Assembly (NCBI RefSeq): GCF_036417845.1 | Contig: NW_027118693.1 | Span: 2,738,001-2,802,000 of the forward strand | Origin: Apteryx mantelli | Taxonomy: Eukaryota; Chordata; Aves; Apterygiformes; Apterygidae | Direction of reading: 5' to 3' | DNA: 64,000 nt | In this document: positions 23,296-34,429 of the stretch, in pieces | Position numbering within the stretch: the first letter of the stretch is position 1 | Layout: every line of letters starts with the position of its first letter | The notes under the pieces: generated by a model | The model's input: only the letters and a program-made list of their open reading frames with translations | Database searches by the model: none | Told to the model about the DNA's origin: nothing | Program-made: the position numbers and the translations under genes

Positions 23296-23470
23296 ATGGA
23301 AACATGCAGTCTACAGCAGCGATTCCCCATCCTCCGCTGATGATGATGAGCAACATTTTGCCCAGGAATCTACTGAAGAGGAGGAGCAACTGCCTGCCTG
23401 TGAAGCATTCTCCTCCCTGCTCTTGCAGAGAGTCTAAATGGTGGCAATACTTAATCCGTTGGCATAATAT
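23296..23470 (+). other. Candidate exon, gene unknown
   Basis: The acceptor (CTTTGAAATGCTTGCAG) and donor (ATAT|GTAAGT) fit consensus. One frame reads an acidic serine-rich stretch (YSSDSPSSADDDEQHFAQES) but ends inside the exon. A second frame, the one that splices in phase with the open frame of the 21951-22019 candidate, stays open through the donor. Both cannot be right; I do not recognise either product. Confidence 0.3.
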
Positions 23471-24357
23471 GTAAGTTGTTGGCACTGGTGGCTCTTAACT
23501 GGGCTCTCTACCATTGGACTTTTATAATTGATTCTTTAAGAGCAATTGGATTTCTTTGGAGAGGTTAGGTGTAAACTCTAAATGTTTTAATGTAAAATCC
23601 TACTGCCCCTCTGCTTTACAGTAGGCTATTCAGAAAGAACCCCCCGCTAACAGAAAATGTGTAAATAGAGGCAAGGATGGGGTTTCTTTGCCTTCCTTTA
23701 ACCTAGGACATGGGTTCTGTTGAATTTATCCTTAGGTAAACTGAGGCATCAATACCTTTGCGTGCTTGAAAAACTTCTGCCAATACTGAGCTTTTATAGT
23801 AGTAGTAAAAAGCCATTTCTTAAGAATTTTTAAAATGCAGACTATATGTAGATTCAAGGTGGAGGGAATTCCTTGCCATAGTTAAAGGCTTAGTGACTTG
23901 TGTGATCAAAGAAAAGTATACTCAAAAGGGGTCCTGGTTTAAAAAGGTGGTTTGGGGTTTTGTCATCTTTGAGTGTTTCCTGTACATGTGACCTTGATTA
24001 GTGTATAAGCAGGAGAGGGTTATCTGTTAGAAGTCAATTGTAATCTTTTGCTTGAAAGACCAGGTGTTTCCCTTTATGGGCACAATATCTGAAGATTTAA
24101 GAGTGAGCTGTATATATTCTCTATCATCAGGAAAACTCAATTCACAGCATGATGAAATAGAACTTTAAATTCTTCTCTTTCAATAAGGTTAAAAGTACTG
24201 CAAATAAGGAAACCCAAACCTTCAAGTGTTTTGCTGCTTTCTTCATTGACATTCTCTTCTAAACAGCAGTAGGTTAGCTTTGCTAGTTGGTATTTAAGTA
24301 TTATCTGGAAATGCGGAATACCTTTTTCTTCCTGCCAGCTTTACCCTTTCTCCTCAG

Positions 24358-24479
24358 CTATTGCCGGCCAATTCTGGGAGACAAAATCCAATAACTTGCA
24401 ACTTTTTAAGAAGGAATGAAAGTCTTTCCTATGAAGTCCTGCCTGTCCATCTGGAGACAGATCAGATACTTGGACTAAT
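24358..24479 (+). other. Candidate exon, gene unknown
   Basis: A pyrimidine-rich acceptor (TTTACCCTTTCTCCTCAG) is followed by a frame open for about 41 codons, including SLSYEVLPVHLETDQILGLI. It ends at a consensus donor, AGA|GTGAGTTT (GT at about 24481). The combination is better than chance, but no protein family comes to mind. Confidence 0.33.
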
Positions 24480-25130
24480 AGAGTGAGTTTAGTGAACTGC
24501 TAAAAATGTGAAGTGGAAATGGGAGGAGGCAGATGGACTGTGGGGAAGCAGCAAAAGTTTGTGGAGAAGCTGCAAGGCTTTAGATAGCAGGACAGCATGA
24601 GTCGTGATATTTGATGATGTCATTTGAAGGAAGTGCAAGAAAGGCTTCAGGTAGAGCCTCAAAGATGTCAATGTTTGAGGTAGTGCTACTTGGGCTGAAG
24701 GGCTTTGAACTCTTTGAGGAGGCCTACGTTAATTGTTATATCCTAAATCCGTTTTTTTCTCATCCTCTTTGGAAAGATAAGGTGGAACCTTTGCACCTTG
24801 GCTCCTGGACATCAGAGCGCGACATGGCTTCCCCCATCCTGAGGAAATGGAGGACTGTTTCCAGGGCCAGCACTGACCCCTGACCTGGGGGCTTAGCCCT
24901 CAACTACTGGAGCCTTCTGTAGGAAAAGGGATCCGCTTTGATGCCAGAAACGCTTGACATGCTGGAATTTCAGTATTCAGTTTTAGAAGGGATTTACCAA
25001 CAGTATCCAAGTTAAGCACTTGCAAAGCCTTTGACGGTAAGCCCATCCAGTTAGGGTTTGTGTTTCCATGTTCAGGAAGACATCATCAGCTGGAGAGTAA
25101 CTTGTTTCATCTTTTAAACACCTTCCTTTA

Positions 25131-25446
25131 AGGCCAACTCTCAGAAGCCTGGAAAGTGAAGGCTGTATTCCTCCTGAAGTCTGCTGATGGAAATGGAGGT
25201 AGTTGTCTTCCTAAAGTCGCTGAAACACAAGATGGGATTGAGCTTCATAATTTTTCTAGCTTTGGCCTTCATGAAGCAAGAGCTGACACTGTAGTTAAGG
25301 CGTTGAAGTGCTCAACTGATTTCTCTGCTGAACAATGTAACAACTCTACTTTGCAGTGGCAGACTGTGGGAAGGTATGCTTTTAGTGAACCCATCTCGGT
25401 TGCCTTTTACATTGCACTCATTGCATACACTGGACTCAGGATATAA
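25131..25446 (+). other. Candidate terminal exon or chance frame
   Basis: A frame of about 100 codons runs from a weak acceptor near 25131 to a stop at 25444-25446. Its first two thirds are polar (for example KVAETQDGIELHNFSSFGLH); the end is hydrophobic. AAG|GTATGC at 25373 could be a donor that would exclude the hydrophobic end. No family was recognised. Confidence 0.25.
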
Positions 25447-28400
25447 ATAGCCATCTCAAAGTCACCGGAATGATTCTCCTAGGCAAACTTACAGATCTGT
25501 CTAATAAGCCTGTGTGTGTGAGAACGTGGGGAAGGCTGGGTCCAAGTGAATCTCTTGCCTCAGAAAACAGTTGAGACAGATGTTTCCAGTCTTGTTTTCT
25601 GCCTAAGCTAATTACAAGAGCTTCAGGTAGGGTGCCCTCATGATAACGGTATCCAGTTGCTTGGGAAAGCACAGCATTCAGGTGCTTCAAGGACACATAA
25701 ATGAAAATGAAACTGGAAAAGGAAAATTAAATGCAACTTGAAAATGTACATATCCATCCATCTGAAGTTGCAAGCAAAAAACCTAGTGCATATGCTGGAC
25801 TGTTCTATAATAATGTGGTAATGTAGCTTCCTGTGAGACTCCAACAGCCTCCCACCTTACGTGGACGTGTGGAACATAAATGATAGTTGGTGCTGTCCTC
25901 TGGGCTTCCTGTGTGCTGGTGAAAAGGAATTTTGTATGAGAATATTGAGCCATGTAGAATAGGCGGCTGTGTAACTAATAATTATGTATCTATGCAAACT
26001 AACACATGTAAACACATGAAGCAGGATGTAAAATGTCAACTGATGAAAACTGTATCAACCAGATAGTACCTAGAGACAAAGTGTCAGAACACACCTACCA
26101 AGACAAACCAATTACTTAATAATAGGGTATAATTTCTACTCTGATTAAATTACAGACCTAGCTACACAGACAGAAATGGACCTTAACCTCTGCATGACTT
26201 CAGAGCTACTGAGATGTAAGGTCACTCCTAAGAAGCCTGACAGCTCAATTCATGTGGGGGTGTGCTTGAGAAAAGAAGACAAGCCCTTCAGCAAGGCGGA
26301 TGAGCCTGGGTGCACTGCTGCAGCCCTGGAACTGCCGAGTTTTCAGGTGAGGATGAGCTTGTGCCCAAGTCAGTCTGGAGCACAAGCAGCATGACATAGA
26401 CAGAAAAGCTGAGGGCAGGCACTGTCCTGTTCACCTGGTTATGAATCGTAATTTCAAAGTTCATTTTCTAAGAGGTGACAACTTTCAGCTTTCAAGCTGT
26501 CTGAAGAGCTCCCCAGCTCACAGCCTGCTGTCTCATTTCCAGAGGCTCCTTCAGACCAGCTTACTTGCTTGGGAAGAGCACAAGCCATTGCCTGCAGGTG
26601 GTACCTCAAGCACATAAGCAGACAAGCCTCTACCTCATGAACAAAGTGGCAAGCATCCTTTCACAGGATGCATATCTCTGTGCGTCTGATCAGATGATCA
26701 ACACTCATGCAGTTCTGGTCCCCAGGTGGAAAGCACTAGCAGTGTATGTGGGCACTCACTAGACATTATTGGTAGGTGACCACAGAGGGAGCCATCACAT
26801 AACCCAAATGGAGATAATCCCTTTATGTGACAGATGAGCATCCAACCATGTAACAGGTCTTTCCATACTTTCATGGCTCTCAAATGCTTCTGCTGAATGT
26901 CCAGATGCTGTAATACAAGGATGCCAAGCAACAACAGATTTCCTGCCTAAAAGTAAAAAGGAGCAAAACAGCACTAGGTCTATTTGTGCTTTATCCTTCT
27001 CATTAAGAAAAAGAGACAGATGTAGAAATAGAAGTGTTCTGAGAGTGGAAATGCTTTTAGTGCCTACAATGCAGCATTACAGGCTGTGGGATTGGTTATG
27101 TTTGGTAAATGTACCCAGCTAAAGGAGATGTTGCGTTAATCGACAAGTGTATTATAACTGTTCCTCTTCAGTACAACGAAAGAAAAGAAACACGTTTCTT
27201 GCCGCAAATAAACTTTGGTTTCATTACACCATTATAAAAAAAAAAAGGCTAGAAAAAGTGCATGACCTGCAGTCAGGCTGATGCAGAGCCGTCTCCTGGG
27301 AGCTACAGAGTCTTACAAGACGATGAGAACCACAGTCTGAATCGCACTAAGACCGGCAGGAGTCCTTGCCGTGGAGAGAGGTTTATGAGCAGCATCCTCC
27401 AGCTCTCCCAGCTGCCAGCAACATCCTGACTTTTCATTTGGAGTGGAAAATATCATCATGCACAACATCCTTATTTGATGTCATTCAATCAGAAAGAAAC
27501 GTGGATATTAAGGCAGAAATAACAGGAAGCACATTAAAACCAGGCCACCTCCTTACCATAAATTCCACCTACCTCACTTGAGTCAATTAATCCTATGAGA
27601 TTAAAGAAGGAAAAAGATACCTGTGTGTATCTTTCTTCAGGGAATGTGGTGCTAAAACCCAGAGCTGACAGGCCCAGGGTATGAGCTGCAAGCTTTTCCC
27701 GAGCACGTATTCCTGCAAGCTCCAAGGGAGACTTTGCCGGTATCCTGGCTCTCCAGATATTTTGTACCCTGGCCTGTACTATGGTGGCTGGCAAGAAGCA
27801 TTTCTAGAAGAATATTTATCAAGCAAGAATTTTAAAAATAAAGTGACCAAGGAAGACAAAAATGTTAACGGTCTTGTCTTTTCTTCCCCCTCGCCACCCC
27901 TTTTTGTTGTTGTTGTTAATACTCTCCATCCTCCAGCAAGGAATAAGCTGTTCGGTGATCAGGACGACTACCAAAGCCTGTTTCCTTGCTGGCTCATACT
28001 ATACCTCCCCTAAGCAATGCTGCCGATCCCCACCATGTGTGCTGGTCCCCACCATGTTGGCTGGGCAAGTGATGGTTCTCCCATCACACATGGGCACTGG
28101 CCAGCCAAATGCACGCAGGGCAAGTGGTCAGTTAGCTGATATGGGGAAGAATTACAGCCTTTTCTCTCTCAGCACACACCTGACGGGTTCTCTTCACCAC
28201 CCAGACACTAATTTTCATGATGCCAGGACTTCAAAAACATTGCGATCTCTACATTTGTCATGTTCAGCTGGAATTGGTCAACAGTTATCAGAAAAGGTGG
28301 GAAGGGAGAAAGGAGCAGAATAACATTTTTAGAAAAAGAAGGGCATTGAAACACAGGAGCTTCATCTAAAAAAATGCAGATTGGATGGGTGGAGTTACAG

Positions 28401-28486
28401 CATTACCATAAGTGCATGTAAGATACTTATTTTGTTCAGCCATTCCACTGGTTTCATCTTTCCTTGTGTGTTGATTACTAATCCAG
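25447..28486. other. Mostly empty; possible retroposed 3' end near 27.2 kb
   Basis: No supported gene. At 27207-27212 an AATAAA is followed 23 bp later by an A11 run (27236-27246). This looks like the 3' end of a processed transcript inserted on the plus strand, but I could not find a coding part upstream. The rest shows only chance frames. Confidence 0.4.
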
Positions 28487-29001
28487 TGTTATGGAAAATC
28501 AGGCTCGCCGGTCTCCATAACAGGGTCCGACCCTAGGTTCCTGCTGAGGCAGAAGTTCGAAGTCAGATTGAAGAAAAATAAAATTTAATGATACACGTGC
28601 GGTAATTACAGCTCGAGCTGGGTGCCTCCAAAGAGGGACCCCGAACAAAAAAAATCCCTAGGCAATTATACCCTTACAATCTAAATTCCCCACCCCTTAA
28701 GCGATAGTTTGGACCAATAGTAATAGTTAGGTCTGGGGTCTTCCCCTTCTTCACTGGGCCCCTCCATTGTCTCTAGGCAGGCTTCTGCTTATCTTCAAGG
28801 TTGGCTACTCCTGCTGTCAGTGTAACTTCTTTATCTCTCCAGCTTGAACTGGCTCTGGGGCCCCCTTTTACTTATATAAGTAAAAGTTCACAGCAAGTTC
28901 ACAGCCTGAGGCCTAAGGCTTCAGCAAATTTAGCTACTAATGCTAAGCAAGTTATGCTAAGCAATTAATTCTAGACAGCTTCAGTTCAATATTCTCTAAC
29001 A
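28487..29001 (-). repeat. ERV 3' LTR
   Basis: 515 bp with TG...CA ends on either strand. It matches the 5' LTR at about 96% by hand count (about 20 substitutions and one short indel). On the sense (minus) strand a TATA box TATATAAG lies at about 28870-28880. An ATTAAA polyadenylation-type signal lies further on (TTTAAT on the plus strand near 28585). Confidence 0.97.
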
Positions 29002-29018
29002 GTCCTCCCTTTGTTTTT
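29002..29018 (-). promoter_or_regulatory. ERV polypurine tract
   Basis: The minus strand reads AAAAACAAAGGGAGGAC immediately before the 3' LTR. This is the position and composition of the polypurine tract that primes plus-strand DNA synthesis. Confidence 0.9.
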
Positions 29019-29032
29019 ATTAAGCATCCCTG

Positions 29033-29345
29033 CTAATATGTTAAGCAGAGTTCTCGAAGCCTTTCGAGGCGTACTATCACTCTCCATAATCTTCTATACA
29101 ATATGGTTGTAAGCAATAGGCATAACATGGTCAAACTTAACATAACTATTACTGGGTGCAACATGTGATTATAGATCCCTGTTGCAATTGGTGACCATCC
29201 CAGAAGAGGCTCCCACCAATGATATTCTCCATTCTTCTTCACTCTTTCCAAGATGTGGTGTATCTCTTCTGTATCATGATGAACGGTGATTAGAGTTTTT
29301 TGTCCATTGTTTCAGATGCGTTTTAACAGTTGACACAGGTCATCA
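29033..29345 (-). pseudogene. env: ERV env remnant: C-terminal part of transmembrane subunit
   Basis: The 72-codon frame 29251-29033, with a frame-shifted extension back to about 29345, ends in a hydrophobic anchor (VIVMLSLTMLCLLLTTILY) followed by a basic cytoplasmic tail (RRLWRVIVRLERLREL). This is the usual end of a retroviral transmembrane glycoprotein. The fusion peptide, heptad repeats and disulphide loop are not found, so the protein cannot be functional. The polypurine tract follows at once. Confidence 0.75.
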
Positions 29346-29978
29346 TGTTGTAGTAGTTTCTGTACCAATGTAAGGTTCATTCCAATGGGGGGTAGGCAAT
29401 AAATCTTGACTTAAGGTATAATTAGATTGTATTAATTGATAAGACACAACAGGAGCTGAATAATTAAAGTCACAGCCCATAACTTTAGAAAAATTACAAA
29501 CACAAATATTTGAATGATTACTTGTGTCTACAGTAATGTTATCTACGAATATAAGATTACAGAGAGTTCTCATACAGACACATCCTTTTCCAATATATAT
29601 AAGTACAGTTTCAGGGGTTTCATCAGGATGTATTTCAAAATGACAAACATTTTGTTCAGTATCAAGACAAATGTCTTGAGCTTTGACAGTGTTTATCTCA
29701 CAAATAAATATATATATAATTTTAAGATTTTCAAACCATTTTTGCACGCCTAGAACATACTGGGTTAGCTGTTCATCGCCGTCCAACAGGCTGGTCTTAG
29801 CTGGGCTATAAGTTCCTGTAGCCAATTGATGCCCAAATAAGACTTCTGCTGAGGATAATCCTACCTGTTGTATAGGGGTTGTTCTAATTTCCCACAACAC
29901 TAAGTTTAAGGCATTAGGCCATTTGAGACTTGCCTGTGTACATACCCATGCTAACTTGTTTTTAATAGTTCTGTTCAT
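29343..29978 (-). pseudogene. ERV integrase C-terminus fused in frame to an env fragment
   Basis: A 211-codon frame. Residues 1 to about 80 continue the integrase core and C-terminal region (starting MNRTIKNKLAW and including SSAEVLFGHQLATG), as in gammaretroviral integrases. From about residue 82 the sequence changes character. A hydrophobic stretch (IIYIFICEI) is followed by a cysteine-rich, potentially N-glycosylated segment (for example CVCMRTLCN and NYS/NYT sites), which fits a piece of Env surface subunit with a possible signal peptide. The normal pol end and most of env are missing between the parts, so the fusion is best explained by a deletion. A frameshift separates it from the transmembrane remnant downstream. 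Confidence 0.72.
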
Positions 29979-29990
29979 TCTCTCAGTTTG

Positions 29991-30475
29991 TCCTCAAGAC
30001 TGGGGATGATATGGTGTGTACAATTCTCTATGAATTCCTAGCATTTGATATAATTTCCCTAAAACTCCTGCTGAAAAGTGCAAACCCCTATCTGAATCTA
30101 CAGTTTCTGGGACTCCAGACCTAGGGACAATTTCTTTTAACAAGGCTTTAATCACTGCAGCTGTATCTGCTTTGCAGGTAGGAAAGGCTTCCACCCATCT
30201 GCTTAGTTGATCAACTGTCACAAGGAGATGTTTAAATCCTTCCGCTGCTGGCATGTCAGCATAGTCAATTTGTAGATGCTGGAATGGAAAATAAGCCCAT
30301 GGGAGGCCTCTTCTGTTAATCTTTGGATAAGTATCGTTAAATTTTTGGCAAGTTGGGCAGGTTGTTGTTATGCATTTTGCAACCACATGAACTCAGGAGC
30401 TGCCCAGGTTTGTAGAGTACATGAGGCGACAGTCAATGCTCCTCCATGTCCACGATCATGATATCACCTAACCAT
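29991..30475 (-). pseudogene. pol: ERV integrase, N-terminal and catalytic part
   Basis: The frame 30386-29994 carries CPTCQK, the two cysteines of the HHCC zinc domain; the His part is in the diverged sequence up to about 30475. It also carries the catalytic core with the first Asp (QIDYADM), the second Asp (VDSDRGLHF) and the run up to YTPYHPQS. A TGA at 29991-29993 interrupts it just before the segment with the catalytic Glu (GQTERMN), which is still readable in the next codons. Integrase inserts viral DNA into the chromosome; this copy is interrupted. Confidence 0.9.
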
Positions 30476-31634
30476 AGAAAGTAAATACCTTAAGGAAAGG
30501 AGGGGCTTACCCCTGATAGTCCAAATTCCTTTTTCGTCTTGAACCGCTTCACGCTTTTTCCAATTCTCTTTCTTCTTCTGTGGCATATACACAGTCATTG
30601 GGTGACCCAAAACTTCAGGTCATGCTTTTCTAATAAGGGCTGCTGTAGCTACTATGCTCTGATGCATCCTGGAGTGCCTTTGATTACCGCATCTAGTTGG
30701 GTGAAGTAATAGGCCACTGGCCTACGGTGAGGACCTAGTTTTTGACTGAATACTCCACTTGCTACTCCGTTGTTCATGAACAAATAATTCAAATGGCTTA
30801 CTATAATCTGGTAGTCCTAGAGCCGGGGCTGAGACCAACACCCTTTTTACAGATGTAAAAGCCTTCTCTTTTTCTGGAGTCCAGGTCAAAGGCTCTGTCT
30901 CCTCCGTTTTTGTTGCCTGGACCAAAGGTTTGGTAAGCTCTCCCAACCCAGGAATCCATGGCTGACAAAATCCTACAGCTCCTAAAAAATCCCCTAATTT
31001 TTTTTTTTTTTTTTTTTAATAGGACGGGGTATATTGAGAATTGTCTTTACTTGTTCTGGATCAATTAATCTGTGTCTTTCCTTCAAGATAAGCCCCAAAT
31101 ATTTTACCTCTTGTTGACACAGCTGGAGTTTGGACGGAGATGCTCGATGCCCTTTCTCTGCAAGAGCGTTACATAGAGAAATAGTGTCTTTCAAACATGT
31201 CTCGTAATCTTTACTTGCTAATAACAAATCATCCACATATTGTATTAACACTGAATGTTCTAGAAGTTTGATATCTGCAAGATCATTTTTAAGTATACGT
31301 GGAAAAAAAAAATAGTCAGAGACCCAGTAAATCCCTGTAGTAGCTTAGTCCAGGTCAATTGTTGTCCCTTCCAAGTGAAGGCAAAAAGATCTTGGCTGTC
31401 CTCAGCTACTGGTATACTAAAAAAGGCTGCCGTTAAATCAATCACGGTAAAATAAGTTGCCCAGTGGGGTGTCTGTGGTAATATAGTTGATGGGTCAGGA
31501 ACTACTGGATGTGGAGCGATTACATGTTGGTTTATAACTCTTAGGTCTTGTACAAACCGATACTCTGGATCGCCATTTAGAATCCTGCCTATTCTTTTTA
31601 ACTGGCAGAATCGGGGTGTTGCATGGGGGTTCAC
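30476..31634 (-). pseudogene. pol: ERV reverse transcriptase, palm and thumb, frameshifted
   Basis: Three frames in order cover the reverse transcriptase. The first (31634-31260) includes FVQDLRVIN and FTVIDLTAAFFSIPV, with the first catalytic Asp. The second (31251-30994) has the YVDD catalytic pair and KYLGLIL. The third (30946-30722) has the thumb/connection segment. Breaks coincide with homopolymer runs: a T run of about 20 near 31000-31018 and an A run near 31303 (plus-strand reading). Only about 250 bp separate the last recognisable part from integrase, too little for an RNase H domain, so that domain is deleted or unrecognisable. Confidence 0.9.
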
Positions 31635-32268
31635 AAACTCTAAGGATACCCAATTTTAGATAGTGATCAATTTGCTTTTGGATACTCTTCTCTGCTTCCT
31701 TTGGGATAGGGTATTGTTTAACCACGGGAGGTAATCCCCCCTTTGTTTTGATTGAGACTGGACTAGCTGATTTCAATAGTCCAACATCAATTCCTGAAGA
31801 GCTCCATAACTTTCCAGGAACTGATTCTAAACCTGTTGGAATTCGCAGATTACTTGACTCTGGTTCTAGTGTCTCAGCCAGAACACATGAGCCCATTATT
31901 ATTAATTTCATCCCTTGCGGCTGTAAGCAAATCTGGGTATCCAGGGCTTGTAAGAGATCCCTCCCTAAAAGGCAAAAGGGTGAATCCATGGAAATTATGA
32001 AACGTCCCCACACTCCTTTTCCTCCAATAGTGAGCAACAAGGGCTTAGTCAATGTTCGTTCGCCTTTTCCCATTACTCCCTGTATTGTTATTTTACCTGA
32101 TGACTTACATCCTTTAGGCTCAAAATTCAGAAGAGAAAGGGTAGCTCCAGTATCCACTAAGAAGGGAATTTCTTGACCTGCTATATATGCCATTACCTGC
32201 CCCCTGAAATCCAAATCTATATCCCATAAATTTACCCCAATTCCCACAGCGTTTTCTGGGTCTCCCAT
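31495..32268 (-). pseudogene. pro-pol: ERV protease and N-terminal reverse transcriptase
   Basis: A 257-codon frame in the same phase as gag, directly behind the gag stop. It has the retropepsin active site LVDTGA and the conserved LLGRDLL segment, then the start of reverse transcriptase (CNTPILPVKK). The reading shifts frame at about 31570-31600 into the following reverse transcriptase segment. The protease would cleave the polyproteins. The Met at 32268 is only the first ATG after the gag stop; in related viruses the protein is made by readthrough from gag. Confidence 0.93.
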
Positions 32269-32274
32269 CTCCTG

Positions 32275-33714
32275 TCATTGTGGACTGGCTGGGAATTGCC
32301 TGGTGTCATTCCCAGTACTCGGCTGTCTCATGCCATCCCTTCTATTCCTAGGCATGCGGGGTCTCACTGGGCATTCCTGCTGCCAGTGCCCTTGTTCACC
32401 ACAATAATGGCAATAATCATTAACTCTTAAGCGTACAATACGTTCGCTTTGGTTCCGCCTGTCTCCTCTGACCCTTGCTCGTCCCCTTCCTCTAGTTTCT
32501 TTAAACTCGTCTCTTAATACAGCCGCTAACACACTCACTTCCTCCTTCTTCTGTCGTCTCTTTTCTTTCACCTTCTCTTCATCTCGACCGTTATATACAA
32601 ATGTGGCTAAGCGTACTATTTCATCCATAGACTTCCCTGGCCAGTCAGGAACATGTTTAGAAAAATACTTTTTAATGTCCAAGGCCGTTTGATCTACAAA
32701 TGTAGAAGCTATTAGGGGCCTGTTAGCCTCGGCTTCTGGGTCTATCCCTCCTCCAAACATTCTGATTTGTTTAAATAGTCTGGAAAGGAAAGCTGAGGGG
32801 TGTTCCTCAGGTTGTTGCTGACACTCCCTTATTTTAGACCAATTCGCAGTCTTTTGTCTTGCTAACCGTATAGCTTCTTCTAAGCCTTGTCTGGCTAATT
32901 GCAACTGCCTGTAATCTGCCTCTACATTATAATTCCACCCGGGGTCCACAATTGGCCAGGCCGTTCGAGCAGCCACAACACCCCCCTCTTCTGCCCAATG
33001 ACGGTTTGCATCCAGAATTGAGTGTTTTTCATCTGGAGTGAACACGGCTTCAAGGAGCATTTGTACATCCCCCCATGTAGGATCATACGCCCGCAGTATT
33101 CCTCTTACAATTTGTAACACTTTCTCTGGATCTTCCCTAAGCCTGGGAGTTTGTTGACCCCATACAACCAAATCTTGGGGCCCCCAGGGTCGGTAAATTC
33201 GCATTGTAGCTACCCGAGGTGCCCCGTCCGGACCTGGCGGGGGCACTCCTGGCACAGGAACGACATGCAAAGGGGCTTGAAAGGCAGAGGAGGAAGGCAA
33301 GGGGGGGTATAGAGAAGTTGAAGCAGAGGATAGCGCATAGGGTGGAGCAGTTTCCACAAGCATTTTAGCAGCTGCACTACTTTCAATACTCTGAGAAAAA
33401 TTTCTTCTTTCTTTCCTAGGTGCCTCCTTTTGTCTAGCGAATGCCCAATTGTCCCATACATACCAATAATCCATTTGTCTGGGGAACCGATCCTCTAAAT
33501 GGTGACGCAGGAAAGTTAACTCCTGATGATCAAAGGTTCCCTATGGCAGCCATCGTTCCGCCGGGTTACCATCCTTTGTCAGGAACGGCCAATCCTCCTG
33601 ACATAGTTGGATCAACCTTTTTTTTTTTAGGTTCTTGGTACCATCAATCTTACTCCAGTTCTGCAAAATTTCAGCTAAGGGCGTCCCCTTTTCTATGCTG
33701 AATTTATTTCCCAT
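32275..33714 (-). pseudogene. gag: ERV gag, interrupted by one early stop
   Basis: The frame starts at 33714 with MGNKFS, a myristoylation-type start of a matrix protein. It runs in one phase to the TGA at 32275-32277, broken only by TAG at 33541-33543 (codon 58). The 399-codon remainder has a proline-rich segment, a capsid with a major-homology-type segment (PSAFLSRLFKQIRMFGG), an arginine-rich stretch and one zinc knuckle, CHYCGEQGHWQQEC (C-x2-C-x4-H-x4-C). The frame opposite is poorly open. Gag forms the virus particle and packages RNA; this copy would give only a short matrix fragment or an internally started product. Confidence 0.93.
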
Positions 33715-34408
33715 ATTGTGGCTTTTTTTTGTTTTTTTTTTCTTTTTTTCTTTTCCTCCCTGCAGCAGGTGTGATCACACTCTCTCTCTCACTCTCTCTT
33801 CTCTGGGAACCGCACTCACACCACCTGAGTCTTTGACTGCTAGGACTGCCGTCCCTTCGCAGTGGGCAGCTCTGTCAGCCGACAGGTGCCCCTTTCGGTT
33901 CCCAGGTCACACACACACACCAGTCACAGTACCGGTATCCACACTCACACTAGTCACAGTAACTCTAAGTTAGTCTTGCGCAAGGTGCGCCTTACGCTGA
34001 TCAGGCTGCGCACTCCCCCCTTCTGGCCGGAGTGAGACGGGACTCGAACCCTCTCAAAACCTGGGAGTGGGACTCAAACCCACCCCAAAACCTGGGAGTG
34101 GGACTCGAACCCACCCCAAACCTGGGTGTGGGACTCGAACCCCCCCCAAAACCTGGGCGTGGGACTTGAACCCACCCCAAAACCTGGGCGTGGGACTCGA
34201 ACCCACCCCAAAACCTGGTACGCCTTACAGTGATCAGCCCGCGTACCCCTTACAGTGCACTTTGTTACCAAACCAGAATTTAGAATTTAGGCAGGAATTT
34301 AAGACTCACCCTCTCAGTGCCTCCCGTTGCCAAAGATCCCAGGTGAACTCACCCGATGGTGCCAGATGATCGTTTGGAGACGAGAGGCCCCGACGGTGGT
34401 CGCCTAGG
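33715..34408 (-). other. ERV 5' leader with pyrimidine tracts
   Basis: About 690 bp between the primer-binding site and gag. In plus-strand reading it holds T-rich and (CT)n/(AC)n tracts (33721-33800 and 33905-33920) and the tandem repeat listed separately. In related viruses this region carries the packaging signal and splice donor; I could not place either here. Confidence 0.75.
34037..34217 (-). repeat. 30-31-bp tandem repeat in the ERV leader, T-arm/B-box-like
   Basis: Six units each contain, on the plus strand, GGGACTCGAACC or a one-base variant (near 34039, 34070, 34100, 34130, 34161 and 34192), spaced 30-31 bp. On the viral sense strand this reads GGTTCGAGTCCC, which fits the RNA polymerase III B box and a tRNA T-arm. 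The array is flanked by similar CGCCTTAC(G/A)..TGATCAG segments (about 33988 and 34220). Confidence 0.9.
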
Positions 34409-34426
34409 GTCCCACCTGGGTCGCCA
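34409..34426 (-). promoter_or_regulatory. ERV primer-binding site, probable tRNA-Arg
   Basis: On the minus strand, TGGCGACCCAGGTGGGAC lies 3 bp after the 5' LTR. Its complement, GTCCCACCTGGGTCG plus CCA, differs by one base from my recollection of the vertebrate tRNA-Arg(CCG) 3' end. The position is certain; the tRNA identity needs a check against a tRNA set. Confidence 0.85.
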
Positions 34427-34429
34427 AAC

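Noticed and set aside
34067..34369. Repetitive Pro/Thr-rich frame in the provirus leader
   Set aside because: Product of the tandem repeat whose unit is near a multiple of three; on the strand opposite to the viral genes.
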